A program made the position numbers and the translations under genes. From Plasmopara viticola (Eukaryota > Oomycota > Peronosporomycetes > Peronosporales > Peronosporaceae), in NCBI GenBank assembly GCA_001695595.3, contig MBPM02000055.1, positions 372,001-436,000 of the forward strand: a DNA stretch of 64,000 nucleotides, in the 5' to 3' direction. The notes beneath the pieces were generated by a model. That model searched no databases. It was not told where the DNA came from and worked only from the letters and a program-made list of their open reading frames with translations. Of the stretch, positions 21,894 to 33,795 are shown one piece after another. The first letter of the stretch is position 1; each line of letters starts with the position of its first letter.

Positions 21894-23038
21894 TACTGCA
21901 TTCGATTTTCGGAAAAGGTTGGGGTGACGCCCTCCTTCCAAGCGCGGGGGCTTAATGCTCGCGCGCTTCGGGCAGGTGCTCTCGGGCATCTGCAGGTCTC
22001 TAACGAGTCTCACCCTCGACGCGACGGTCTCCAGCACCAGGCCAAACCCCCCTTCCACGCCCTTAATCGCGCCAACCGCATCCGGATTGGCTCCTTTAAT
22101 GTGAATTCTCTAGGTTCGAAGCGCAAGAAGCACGTAACACTCCCCGAAGATCTCCGGCGCTACCGCGTCGATATCCTTGGCCTCCGAGAAACCAAGATCT
22201 ACGATAGAGGTGAGCACCGCATTAATGACTTCCTTCTAACCCTGAAAAAAAAAAAAACGAAGCCAAGACCGAAGTCACCGAAATCCGCCGCTACTGCAAC
22301 CCGTCGGGCGCCACTCGACACGCCCGATCCCGAGAAGAAACCTGGCACCACACTAAGAAGCTCGGAACACTCCTCGGCGATATTAAAGATCTATCCCGAC
22401 GCAAGTCCCTGGCCACCCTCGCGCTCCACCGCCTCTGGTCCGTCTGGCTCCGCCCCACGTTCATTTCACCCAAGACACGCATTCGATTGTACAACATCTA
22501 CGTTCTACCTATTCTGCTGTACAACTGGGCTCTTACCAAGTCAGAGCTCCACGGCCTCGAGAGTTTCCATCGCCGCCAGCTTCGCTACGCTCTTGGCTAT
22601 CGCTACCCCCGACCCATTTCGAATGCAAGACTCTACGACCTTTGTGATGAGCGGCCGCTGAGACTACGACTGACACAAGCTCGCTGGCGCCTGTTTGGCC
22701 ATGTACTTCGCCGCAATCCCGACATTCCAGCTAATCTCCAGATGCGTGCCTACTTCTTCTCCACCGCAGCAAATTGGCGCGGACGTCCCCGCACCACGCT
22801 CCCCTCGACACTCGACCACAATCTTGTTTCCCGTGGCTCCGGCTTTCGACTCCGGACAGCACAAGACCGAAAGAAATGGAAGACCCATACGACCTCGGTG
22901 CTGGATGCACTGCCCCCCGAACGAGACTCGACGTATGCGGACACCACTCTATGCCGTGGACTAGCCAGACTGAGCCTAGCACGTGCATACCTTGGCAACG
23001 CGATAACGTAATACATTACATTACATTACTGCATTCGA
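21894..23038 (+). mobile_element. Internally deleted non-LTR retrotransposon (LINE) with 12-bp target-site duplication
   Basis: TACTGCATTCGA occurs at 21894-21905 and exactly at 23027-23038, bracketing a 1.1-kb GC-rich element. One frame (about 21906-22245) carries the N-terminus of an AP-type endonuclease (IGSFNVNSL, then VDILGLRETKI). After a run of 13 A (22245-22257) the reading moves to another frame with the C-terminal reverse-transcriptase/thumb end and tail typical of LINE ORF2 (KTRIRLYNIYVLPILLYN, then RWRLFGHVLRRNPD), ending at TAA near 23011. The 3' end is an ATTAC simple repeat (about 23010-23029), as in many LINEs. The whole polymerase core, including the catalytic Asp residues, is missing, so the copy cannot move by itself. 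The precise duplication suggests that the deleted form itself inserted here. Confidence 0.9.
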
Positions 23039-26000
23039 CTCTAATCAGGCAGTACCAGAGTAGAGGGTGAGGCCAAATAGGTATTTTACGCGGGTGCTTT
23101 GATGACTAAACACTAAAAAGCACTGGCGATACGCGAAACCATCTCCGGGTAGTTCCAATCATTCTTAGAATGAATTTCTTAACAAAACTGCGGCGGTAAC
23201 GGCAAGTTTCCATGCTATGTGTAATCTACCAATGTATCTTGACTTCCTAAAACGCCGAGTAATATCCTTTAGCAAAATTTGGTGCGGAGCAAAAAAACGG
23301 TCATATCGCTAAATTGCGCTACAATAATTACACTACCAAAACTAATTTTTGAACACTGCGCGAGTGGCGGTCTTAGAGTGTTCGAGCTACGCACAAAGCA
23401 GATGAGCATATATACTTACGACACGTTTTGCGCTGACTGGGTTATACCCTTTCGAGAGGCCCTCCTACTATTCCTCGAGCCCGTTACCCAAAAAATGAGT
23501 GAAGGTTTTGTAAATGATAACTATATTTTTTGGTCTGAACGTCTACCACATTGGACGAGGAGGCGCTGGAAATTAAACTTAAAGCTAGGGTATGGAGTCA
23601 CTCGTTCATTACTCTTATGTGCAGCCGAATGACCACTGCATACATATAGAGCGCTCGATACATCAAAGTCCACATTCAAACAATCATGTCATAGCTGCTC
23701 CAACAAGATCTTTTATCAATGCTTTTTGACGTGCTGAGACGTTGTACATGCCATTCCCGTCCATCTATCTTAGCGTGGTAACCATGTAAATTTACACAAC
23801 GCTCTTGGCACTTGTAAGCTTGTCTATACTTTACGAATCACTAAACATAAAAGCGTCTTTGACTCTTGACGATCAAGCAGTGCCGCTTTCGTCTCAGTTC
23901 TGGCAGAAAAAATACTTGCGCGATAGAAAGGATGCAATTAAAGTTGATCTGGGTTGGCCTGGGGGTCAAGCCGCGAATACTGAAGGGTGACCCCAGCTTA
24001 AGGCGGAGCTGGGCTCCTCTAGTCGTAAGACCCAAAAACTTCACCTTCAGATCAACCGTCTCGCACCTTTAAAAGCTAATTCGAACTCCGTCGACAGGTC
24101 GCTTTTCTTCCAGTGAGCTCTGAATTCGGCCGACAGCTTTGAAGCTTATTGCATTACTAGTCATCGTTATGACCTATACGGTATGGGCGCTATCAGCCAC
24201 CATACGGCCACCCGTACTCGTCTTACTTGCTAAGTCGAGCGTAGAGACAAAACCTTAATGAGATGATGGGAGCACCTCAGCACTCATATAGAGATTAAGC
24301 CACAATGATTTTTTATTGACTTAAGCTTTTCCACTTGGTAAAAGGCTCTTTTTAAAGAGAGTGGCGAAGCATTGAGATAGATTCGACTGCAAAAAAAGAC
24401 ACAGTTGGTCGTGGGTATGCCGCGACTAAAAAGTTCGAGTACTGGATCATTTTTGGAGACAAGGTAATATGTAACAGCCGACTAATTCCGCATAATAGGA
24501 TCTTAATCAGTCAAATTCTCAGCCCTGCTGTGGGTGAGTCTTCTGTGAAAGTAATCATCGTGAAAAATGTGGAAGGTATTGACCGTTGTAATTATACCAA
24601 CAAAGGCAGGGGTGCTGACGTCTTAAGCATACTTGAGTGGCTTGCTAACCTTTACTTGTAAAATCCCTCCCACAAGAGCTATATATAGCGCTCTAGATAA
24701 AGAAAGCATAGTTTCACATGTGAATAATATCTAGCCACCAACTTCGGTCAACAAAGCTCCACAAGCAAATAAAAATGCCCGCAAGGCGCTCGATAATAAG
24801 AGGCTAAAGTGATCTATTAAAGCGAGTATATTAGCTTTTTCTAGAAAGAAAAAGAAAATGAGTCACGAATTCGATCCTCAAATGTCACAGATGAATCCGT
24901 GGCGGACAAGAAGAGCTTGTCCACGCCAGTAAAACTGGTCGTTATTTCCAGCAGACGCTCTTTATGTGAGAAACTACCAAATGAGTCATAGCAAGTAGAC
25001 TATAGAGAGATCAAAGGTACTAATCTTTCGATTAATTTAAAAATCGGAAAAGTCTTGGTGGTATTCGCAAAGTCGAGCCCTTCTAAAAAGTATAAACACT
25101 TGAAGCTAAACAAAGTTGTCTTGGATTAATATTACAGGCGGAGTACATTGGCCTAGGCCCAGAGGTTTTGTTTGTCCTTAAGGATTTCGAAATGTCCTTA
25201 TTCGAGGAAACTTATATGTGATTCTTACGAACAGACCATCAAACCTTCTCTCGTATACAGAAGCCAGACACCAGATAAGCCCCTCTAGGTAGTAAATGTT
25301 ATAAAATGTAGCGATGTCCGCTGCAGCAAAAGCAGCGTGAGCTCATTGATGCCTTCTTTGCCAAAGTGGCAAACAATCGCGTGTTTTAAAAGTGAAACTA
25401 CTACACTCGTCACCGACATTTTTGTTGTAAGACTGAGCGTTCAATAACATTTTTTATACTTTGAAAAACTATGCAATTCAACGATACCTCATATCAGCGA
25501 AGTTTGCTTTTTTCAACAATATGTCATGGCTTGTTGCTGAGTATATAAACGAAGCGCTATATGTACCGACCACGACGGTAAGTACGTCCAGTGGCATAAG
25601 TTGGTGACGCCACGAGAGCTTCGAATCACAATTGTATATCAAATTACAAATTTACACAGTCAGACTCTGACAAAATATGCGTCTATAGCTGCTTTGGTCG
25701 AAGAGGAGGCTGTGTTTGCCGCTGCACTCTGACAAATGCTGTTTCAACTTTTAAAAGCCCGATTGTTCATATGTTACATCAGGTCATTCACAGATGTATA
25801 TTCGAACGAGTCGTGTCTATCGGATGCTAGAGCACATATGTGCACTGAGGCACCAAATCTGTGGGGCGGTAAGCTATATATGTTCACACTCACATATGCA
25901 GTTAACGCTCTGCGTTTATGAGCTAAGACACGATAAAGCTCCATTACCTCTTTAAAGCACGATTTTCTTATGATATCGATGGAAAAGAGCTCTAAAAGCG

Positions 26001-29000
26001 TTCAATTTCCAAGTCTTCATTTTGGCACCACTTTCCAACAAATCTGTCATGGAAATTTGTAAGACTTTGACAGTATATAATCAGTAGGGCAAGAAATTCA
26101 TTTTCATCCGCCAAATACATATACAAGAAATTTCGAGTAAGCAAGGATGAGAAAATTTTATTTTATACTTAAGGTGATGAAGTGTTGCTGAGTACAGAAC
26201 TCAACCGCTAGAAAGAGCAAGTTCACTTATTTTGAATGAAATAAATGTCTTTTCATCGGGCTTTATGCGGTCCTGGAAAGGCATGGGTCGGCGTCTAACA
26301 TCAACAATTCCACGAGAATATCGACGCACCTAAAACTATATGTTGGACTTCTTAAATGGAATATTTCGATCCTCGGAATGCCGAGTTTTAAATAACGCAT
26401 GGGGTGTTTAAGCACATCTTGAAGGTATTGGCCTCTCGCTCATGGTTGATGGATGTGCCCGTAGTCGCAGCCGTATCGGCCATAAAGTCGAAGAACCGAG
26501 TAGCCAATAGGCTGTATTTCTCTAAGCGGCTATTTGAGCTTGGGAGTCGCTTTATTGAACAACGACTTTCCATTGATGCTAGGTAATCTCAGGCTGAAAC
26601 GCTTGACGGACATACCATCTGTGTAGCTCATGGATGACAGTGCCAAAAAAGATCGACTCCTTTTCAAGGGCTTTCGCCCCGACTAAGCTCGGACCAACCA
26701 CAAGAGCAACCTTTCAAGGGCGTGCACAAGGGCTTAAGTAGTCCTTATGTAAGAACCAAAGGCAGAGATCCTCTGACGACTGAATAGACGCACATCCATC
26801 CGGATCGATTTGAGAAGCAGAGCCGCTCAATAAAGGCCAAATGCTTTTCGAGTGGCGAAGCTTTTCCACTTTTCCAACCTTGTATGAGAAATTAATTGGC
26901 TACGTGACAGGTGCTCAAAGCTGATTGCGACCGCCTTTGTGGCTCGAGAGGATAGTCGCTTGGCATAGGACGAAATGGTATCTGGCTCGATATTCTGAAA
27001 ATTGTGTTAATGCAGCCGAATACAAGTCACGAAAGGAACAAGTAATCACACTGAAAAGTGTGAACACTACACCAATATGCATCCAAATAGATTTGGGACA
27101 GCTGGATGAGCTAAACGCTTCTTTGATAGAAAAAGTCCTGTAATTCAATGAGACGTACAGAGCCCGCCTACAGAATGAACCGGTTAGCTATAAGCATTTC
27201 GCGCTTGAGACAGCTAATTTCAAGCGTGTGTATTCTGATAGATAAAGCATATGTTTTGCTCACGACTTAACTATTTCAGCTTACACACAGAAGTACTTCG
27301 TCCAAATTGGTTTCGGGTTGTAGCACTCTTGAGGATTACAATGGATTAATTAACTAAATTGCCGAGATGAGAGTACTCAAGGATATGCCCATATTGGATG
27401 TACGCTCCCTTTCTTTAAAATCTTACGACGCCAGGTAAAATCTGTGAGTAAGACTTGACGCGGCGCTAAAAGTATACGCATGGCTGCGGGTAGATCAAAA
27501 TGAAACAATATCTTATATATAATCATATGTGCTTCAAAAGAGCTCCCGTGGCGCTCGAAGCAGATACACATGTTCGGTACCATTGCTTGCATTGTCTTTT
27601 CTGAAGCTCGGCTTCATCCGTGCTACCATGTTGTCCAAAGCGTATACGGTACGTTGGTACACGGCGGTTGTCGAACCAAGAAATTCCTTGCTCACTGCAT
27701 CAGTGACGTTGTTTATTAAGCCAGGACTAAAAGCTGTCGTCTTGTACCTATAACCCTATTCTTAATCCTCAATTTTTGATGACTTTATCAACAAAAAAAT
27801 TCGGCGTCATATTTTTGTTTCCGGAAAGCAGGGACACTTATTGGTAAGGCCTTTTGTATGACCGGTGAGTCGGACGACAAATTTGACAACATTAACAGAC
27901 AATCACGCCGCTTTAAGAACGTCGTTATGTTTTTGAGTCTTCTATGTGGATCTAGTGGGTAAAGAGCCAGGCGAGTGTAAGCCATATTCTTCGAAAGTGG
28001 AGTGTCTGGGGATCACTGGTCAAGGAAGACGTATAAAACGCATTCCCTGGAATGGTAGAGCGAGAGCTTCTCTTGCGGCCTTCTTTGCCTAAGCGGCTCT
28101 TCAACGACCCGCTCCTGGCACGCGCACAGCCACACCTACAGGCGCCATCTTTGCATGCGCAGCTTTTGTTGTTGGTTCAAATTTAAAGTAGGTGCAGCAT
28201 TAAGTGCAGATATCGACTTAAGTGCGGAGATTCTTACGAAATCCAAAGCATCTTTCTTCATAGCTGGCGTGATAGTTTTAAAGCAACCTGGCCGACCGAC
28301 AGTTATCTTTGCTGCCCATCGGGTCGTTGTTATGATCAAACCGATACCAGTATAAGAATATGAAATACATGGATAGCGCTCCTCTGTCTCCTCGGGATAT
28401 CTTTCAAGCTTTAGTGGAGGAAGGCGAACAAACGGTTGTGATTAAGGCAGCTTTTGCTTGATATAATCCTCAAAAGAATGGTAGCTCGTGCACGACAGGC
28501 ATACCAGCTTGCATAGTTAAGCACCGGAATAAAATTCTATCATCCGAAATACTCTTGTGCATGCAAGAAATTATAGCTTGGAAAAGCATTGCATCAAATA
28601 AAGAAGTCTCTAATTTGCAATTTATTGCACACGTCGAACTTCTTACGAGGGAAATCAATGAGCATTCTTTAACCGCGATTGTTAAGATGGCACCTTTTGC
28701 TCGCCTCCTCTATAATAGGTGCTTTGTGACTTCATCGCGATCGCTATCGGGGTAAAAGGCCGTAATGGTTAACATGTTGTGCGACCAAACTGTTAAAAGT
28801 TTGATAGCCCAATTGCATCATACCCATATCTACCGCACACCATAAGCCATTCGAATTATATGTATTCCAGATCTTCCATTAAAATTGAGCAGCCAGATTT
28901 AGTGTGCTGTACAACGTGCGTTGCTAAGAAGTACGCTCACGTTTTGAACGGGTGTTTGTACGGGTGCTGCTTCAATGCCTAGCTTATTTGTGAATATTTG

Positions 29001-30406
29001 CAGCTATTCTTTTTCACTTGTTTTTGAAGCTTAAATGTCAGTGACCGGTGTGAAAAATTTGACTTCAGCCGTATATCATCCCTTGAACTTTTGACAAAGA
29101 AGTCATAAATTATCTTGCATCGGTGGTTTACACAGTACTTTGTATCTAAACCAAGACCAATTTTGTGCTTCACTATATTATCCGAATGTAGTTTTGATGG
29201 TGCATTTCTGGACAACTAACCTGATTATTTCATTGTTAAGTTAGCTCGGATCCTAGGTGTCCTGCACTATCTCTGAGTCTAGGCGCAACGTACGCTACCC
29301 AAGAGGCCAATTTTAAGACATGTTTGTCCAAGACAAAGTAACAAAACAGTGCTTTCATCTGTTGAAATATCACCTCAAACTTATTTTGGGCTCATAATCT
29401 AGTCAACAACTCAACCGCTATTCCTCCTCCAAGGATCAGTTCCTTTGAGCACCTCCGCACATCCGCACATGCCGTGGCACGACGACCACTCTAGCCATCA
29501 GCTAAAACCTCATGGTAAGATTGATTTGTCAACTACGAAATCAATCTTTACTACCAGAAAACGCTTTTGTATAGCGTCCCCGTTTATTCTTGCGAAGCTG
29601 TACACCCGCTCGCAACGTGTTTCACTTCCTATTTGGAAAATATGTGCTATCCACTGAGGCTTGCGGAAGTGTATTACACGCAGGATTCATTCACCAGTGC
29701 TTTGCTATCCATCTATGACACTGTGTGACGCACTGAGTTTTTAAGCCTTATGTACCCATCTTGTGGAGCTTTGTTATCTCCATTTGGCGGCGATATGTTA
29801 CCAACTTTTGAAGCCATGTTACCCGCATTTAAAACGCTATTTATAAGTCTTTGCCACTGATGCTGCCACGTGAACTAACGTCATAACGCTTTTCCTAAAA
29901 AGACATCAGTCAGTATTTTAATTATCATATATAAATTATTAAGACGAGCAAGTACAAAGGCAATAGGGTTGGGAACATGAAACCCTTTTCCACGAAAGGG
30001 GGCGTGGGAAGCCGATAACCTTACCCCTACGATTCGAAAAACCGGATCGTGCACAAGGACTTTAATGAGAGGCGCATTCTTTTATCACAAAAGCTCGGTT
30101 CTATGTTGTGACGCGGAGCAGCACATGACACTGCTGCATTCTCGTCGACACTTGTTGCCTCAGACGCCCACCACCACTAATCGCCCGACCTTTAACATGA
30201 AAATGGTCCATACAATTTAGCAAGCTTTCCGTAACAGAATAGCTACCGTACTTGAGGTAAACGCTTCGTTGTTCCTGTGCGTGGTGGAGAAACCTTGGCA
30301 TCTATTGTGCGCTGTACATTAGTCGTAGGCTCGTTCAGAACAAATCTGATTTTAAAAAGCACTTACGCAAGAACACGGTGACTATACAAATGCAAATCTC
30401 ACGAGC
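23039..30406. other. Long gene-poor decayed tract
   Basis: No intact gene is supported. The sequence is mostly AT-rich with frames shorter than about 80 codons on both strands. A GC-richer block at about 23930-24065 stands out but has no identity. Around 26276 the motif AAGGCATGGGTCGGCG recalls 12424 (AAGGCATGGGTCGACG), hinting at two very old copies of one element. The 27.5-29.6 kb stretch has runs of short plus-strand frames that may derive from a transposon. No promoter or RNA gene could be called. Confidence 0.4.
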
Positions 30407-32189
30407 TTAATGTTCTTCAGTGTTACGGCTGAGGCGACCCAATCCATTCAAAGCGGCGACACGATAAGCTTCCGCTAAAGTAGGATAATTAAATACGGCG
30501 TCGCGAAAGTACGTCAAGGTACACTTCATGGCCATTGCGACTTGTCCAATGTGAATAATTTCCGTGGCTCCTTCTCCGATGGCGTGCACACCAAGCAACC
30601 TTAAGGTGTCAGGATCAAACAAAATTTTAAGCGTACCACCAGCCATTGCCCCCATCATTTGGCCCTTTGCTAGCTCCGAGTATTTTGCTATGCCAATCTC
30701 GTAATTTACGCAGTCTTTCGTGAGTTGCTGCTCCGTTTGGCCGACCATCGAAATTTCTGGTATGGTATAGATACCGTACGGGTAATCGCCACTTTTCAAC
30801 TGGCTGGTCGTGGCAACATCCTCGTTTGATTTCCACATGTGGCATGACGCCAGACGGCCTTGTTCCATACTCGTAGATGCAAGAGCAGGTGCACCAATGC
30901 AGTCACCGGTGGCGTAGCTTTAGAAAAGCACATTAAGAAAAGTCACAATCATGTAACATAAGCAAAAGACCACACTCCTACATGTGAGGTCGGTCGGTCT
31001 GATAGTGCTTGTTTACGTTAATGAGGCCGCGTTGGTTCCGTGAAAGTCCCACTGCTTCCAAATTCAGACCGTCCGTTGCTGCCTGTCGACCCACCGTGTA
31101 CAGAAGTGCATCGGCACTTATGACTTTTCCACTGTTAAAAAACACTTTAACGCGGTTGTTCGTCGTCTAATGCAATACAAGGATTACTATCATCTCAAAA
31201 ATCGCGAACTTAGACTTCGACATCTTACCTCAACCTTCTTGACCGTCTCACCAAGAAGAAAGCGCGCTCCGTTGCTTTGCATCTCGTACGTAAGGTTTCT
31301 AATGATCTCGAGATCGCAAAAGGATAGAATCTGCGCACAAAGTTGAGGCAATTCATTCAGTAGCAATCCGTATGTGGATAGAAGCTGTACTTACGTCTGG
31401 TCGACTGTCTACAACAGTAACTGAGTGGCCGGGTACAACATTTACCATGGATGCGTACTCCATGCCGATGACACCGGCACCCATGACGATGAGAGAACGG
31501 GGCAGCTGATGCATGTCTCGACTGAGAATCTGGTCGCTATCGATAATAACTTTTCCGTCGATGGGGATAAGCGGATTGTGTGCGGGTCTCGTACCGCACG
31601 CTATGAGAAACTTATCTGCTCTAGCGTATGAGAGCGAATCCATGTTGATTCTGCTGCTTGAGATCGAACCGTCCTCTTCTTTTCGGGCGTCTCCTTCACG
31701 TACAATGGATATGTCATGCTCATTCTCAAAGCTTGCAAATCCTGGTATGACATCCACTCGTGCAGCGTTAAGCTGAGCACGTACGACATCCTCCTCCGAG
31801 CTGACAACACGTTGCACGCGGTACAGAATATCTTCAATCGTCACGGTTTTCATACTGTACGATTTCCCATAAAATCCGTGGTGTCGATAACCGGACAGAT
31901 GCAGCACAGCTTCACGAAATGTCTTGGAGGGAATTGTGCCAGTGTGGACACACACGCCGCCCATCCGTGTCTGCTTATCCACGATGGCTACACGTTTGCC
32001 TTGCTTGGCAGATTCAAGTGCACACTGTGTAGCAGATGGTCCACTACCAATTACCACTAGATCGTAGACTGCCACGTGCGGCTTGATCGTCGAAAACACT
32101 CGACGAGTGTCATGGCACCGCAACTTCGAGCGAATAACAGCGGTCCAGAGCCCCACCATACGTATTTGATCTGGAAATTCCAACCGCAT
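30407..32189 (-). CDS. sthA: SthA-like soluble pyridine nucleotide transhydrogenase, probably mitochondrial
   Basis: This flavoprotein of the class I disulfide-reductase fold is expected to transfer hydride between NADPH and NAD+. Four exons fit: 32189-31395, 31330-31229, 31166-30982 and 30917-30407, with GT-AG introns of about 62-64 nt, giving 530 residues. It has an FAD-binding GSGPSA motif (about residue 48), an NAD(P)-binding GAGVIGMEYASM motif, the second FAD motif YATGDCIG, and the dimerisation region IYTIPEISMVG. The redox-pair site reads GGVCVHTGTIPSK: the first Cys is kept but the second is Thr, as in SthA and unlike lipoamide dehydrogenase. The end FNYPTLAEAYRVAALNGL also matches SthA rather than the HPT active site. 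The leader from Met at 32159 is Arg-rich and lacks acidic residues, suggesting mitochondrial import. The gene is divergent from ISY1. Confidence 0.9.
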
Positions 32190-32254
32190 GAAAATTAGAC
32201 TCACATGATTGGTAGAAATTGAAGTGTGGTGTGTCCTAGAGACAACCAGACAGG
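32190..32254. promoter_or_regulatory. Shared divergent promoter of sthA-like and ISY1 genes
   Basis: Only 65 bp separate the two start codons (95 bp if the sthA-like gene starts at 32159). On the minus strand, about 32229-32214 reads CCACACTTCAATTTCT, close to the oomycete initiator plus flanking element (CAYTYY followed by AWTTTNY). This is a by-eye match. Both genes would have to share this interval or have transcription starts inside each other. Confidence 0.4.
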
Positions 32255-33102
32255 ATGGCGCGTAATGAGGAGAAGGCGCAGTCGCTACTGAACCGATGGA
32301 CTTCCATGAAGCAGGACTTTGCGGATACTTTTAAAAAGTCAGTGGCCATTCACGTGAAACGTTCGGCTTGATTTAACTAATCGCTTTCTATTTCAGCCGG
32401 AGGCCGTACTTGGCGTCGCAGTGCGACAACATCAAGGACGCAGAACGCTGGCGACGGCAGGTCATCCGTGAAATCTCCAAAAAGGTGGCTGACATTCAAA
32501 ATGGTGAATTCTGAAGCGGAAGTGATTTATTTGGTTCCTTTATATTGTGGAATAACATAGTGTGGGAATCTTTGTTTCTGTTGCTACCAGGTGGATCGAG
32601 TGAACATGTGATTCGCGATCTTAACGACGAAATCAACAAGCGCATCTTGGAAAAGCGTCACTGGGAGCGAAGGATCATACAGCTGGGAGGATCAGACTAT
32701 ACGAAGACGCAATCGCAGTCTTTTGACGCAGACGGCGTTGCGGTGAGTGCAGTTGGTGGCTACAAGTACTTTGGTGCTGCCAAGGACCTTCCTGGTGTCC
32801 GCGAGCTGTTTCAGAAGGAGGAGTTGGAGCCTCGTAAACGCACTCGACAAGACATGTACAAGGACATCGAGCCTGACTACTATGGATTTCGCGACGACGA
32901 GGACGACCAGCAGCTTAAGGACGAGGCAGTTGCGGAGAGAAATCTTCGGCAGTGCGCCATGGATGACTGGGATGCCGCTGAGGCTAAGCGCAAGGCCCAA
33001 ATGGCAGAAATGGTGCGTGATTTCGCCAAGCAATGCTGCAAGTTCTGGCTAATGATATCGTATATCACTTGCATATGCCATTAGGGAGTGCCGACGGTGT
33101 GA
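32255..33102 (+). CDS. ISY1: Pre-mRNA-splicing factor ISY1
   Basis: This is a spliceosome component (Prp19-related complex) that acts in the nucleus at the catalytic core. Four exons fit: 32255-32337, 32397-32503, 32591-33012 and 33085-33102, with introns of 59, 87 and 72 nt; the total of 630 nt gives 209 residues. The N-terminus MARNEEKAQSLLNRW is the hallmark of the family, followed by QCDNIKDAERWRRQVIREI and IRDLNDEINKRILEK. The middle has the conserved GGYKYFGAAKDLPGVRELF and the acidic PDYYGFRDDEDD. The last exon supplies only six codons (GVPTV and stop); without it the frame would run on through the intron. The third intron (33013-33084) starts GTGCGT, like others in this window. It lies head-to-head with the sthA-like gene. 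Confidence 0.93.
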
Positions 33103-33324
33103 AGGCATCTGAGACCCGAGAAGCTTATAATTTAAATAGACAAAAAATCGAGAGGAGCTCCCACTAATCGTGCATTCAACGCAAAGCTTTGTTATTTTTC
33201 ATAAATGTTTGCTGTATCGGTACTTGGATGCATAATCAGCCACTGATTCATTCGTCATGAAAAATGACAGGACGTGTCCTCGCATATTAAGAGTGGGAGA
33301 CACGCACACGCAGCTTAACTCGAC

Positions 33325-33574
33325 TTAGTCTCTGAAGTGGCGGATGGGATTGGCTTTCTGGGCCTTGCCATACTCAATAGAGGCAGCTTGCCACTCAGCT
33401 GACGTGGTCTTTGGTGTGCCGGGCACACTACCGCCGTTGTCTGGGCCTGTCAGCAGCATAAAATTAGTCCAACAAAATTGGCAGATAGGCCCGTGATGCT
33501 AACCTACCACTGTAGCGGAAATAGGCAAAGGTAGCATACGACATGCCGATGATGGTCGGGATTGTAATGGCCAT
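33325..33574 (-). CDS. Small single-TM protein, 62 aa, probably mitochondrial
   Basis: Two exons (33574-33508 and 33446-33325, intron 61 nt with GTAGGT...ACAG) join in frame to 62 residues. The protein opens with MAITIPTIIGMSYATFAYFRY, a single hydrophobic span close to the N-terminus ending in aromatic and basic residues, then a Gly/Ser/Thr linker and a basic helix ending PIRHFRD. This shape is common in small accessory subunits of respiratory complexes, but I cannot name one. An in-frame ATG at 33616 would add 14 residues (MFYTLSQKLSKGST) and could serve as a short presequence. It is convergent with ISY1 and lies downstream of the NOPCHAP1-like gene on the same strand. Confidence 0.6.
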
Positions 33575-33795
33575 GGTACTACCCTTCGATAGCTTCTGAG
33601 AGAGCGTGTAGAACATGGTGGTGACGATCGGGTGACGGGTTTCGATTACTGCCGTCCTTATCACATTTGTACCGAAATTGCAGTATAACCGGTAAAACAC
33701 TTAGGATGCCATCGTCATTTATGATTTTTAGCTTAATTCGAGGCTGCATTGAATAATTTAGAACTACCGGACGTGGGTTTGAGGGTGGTTTTGCG

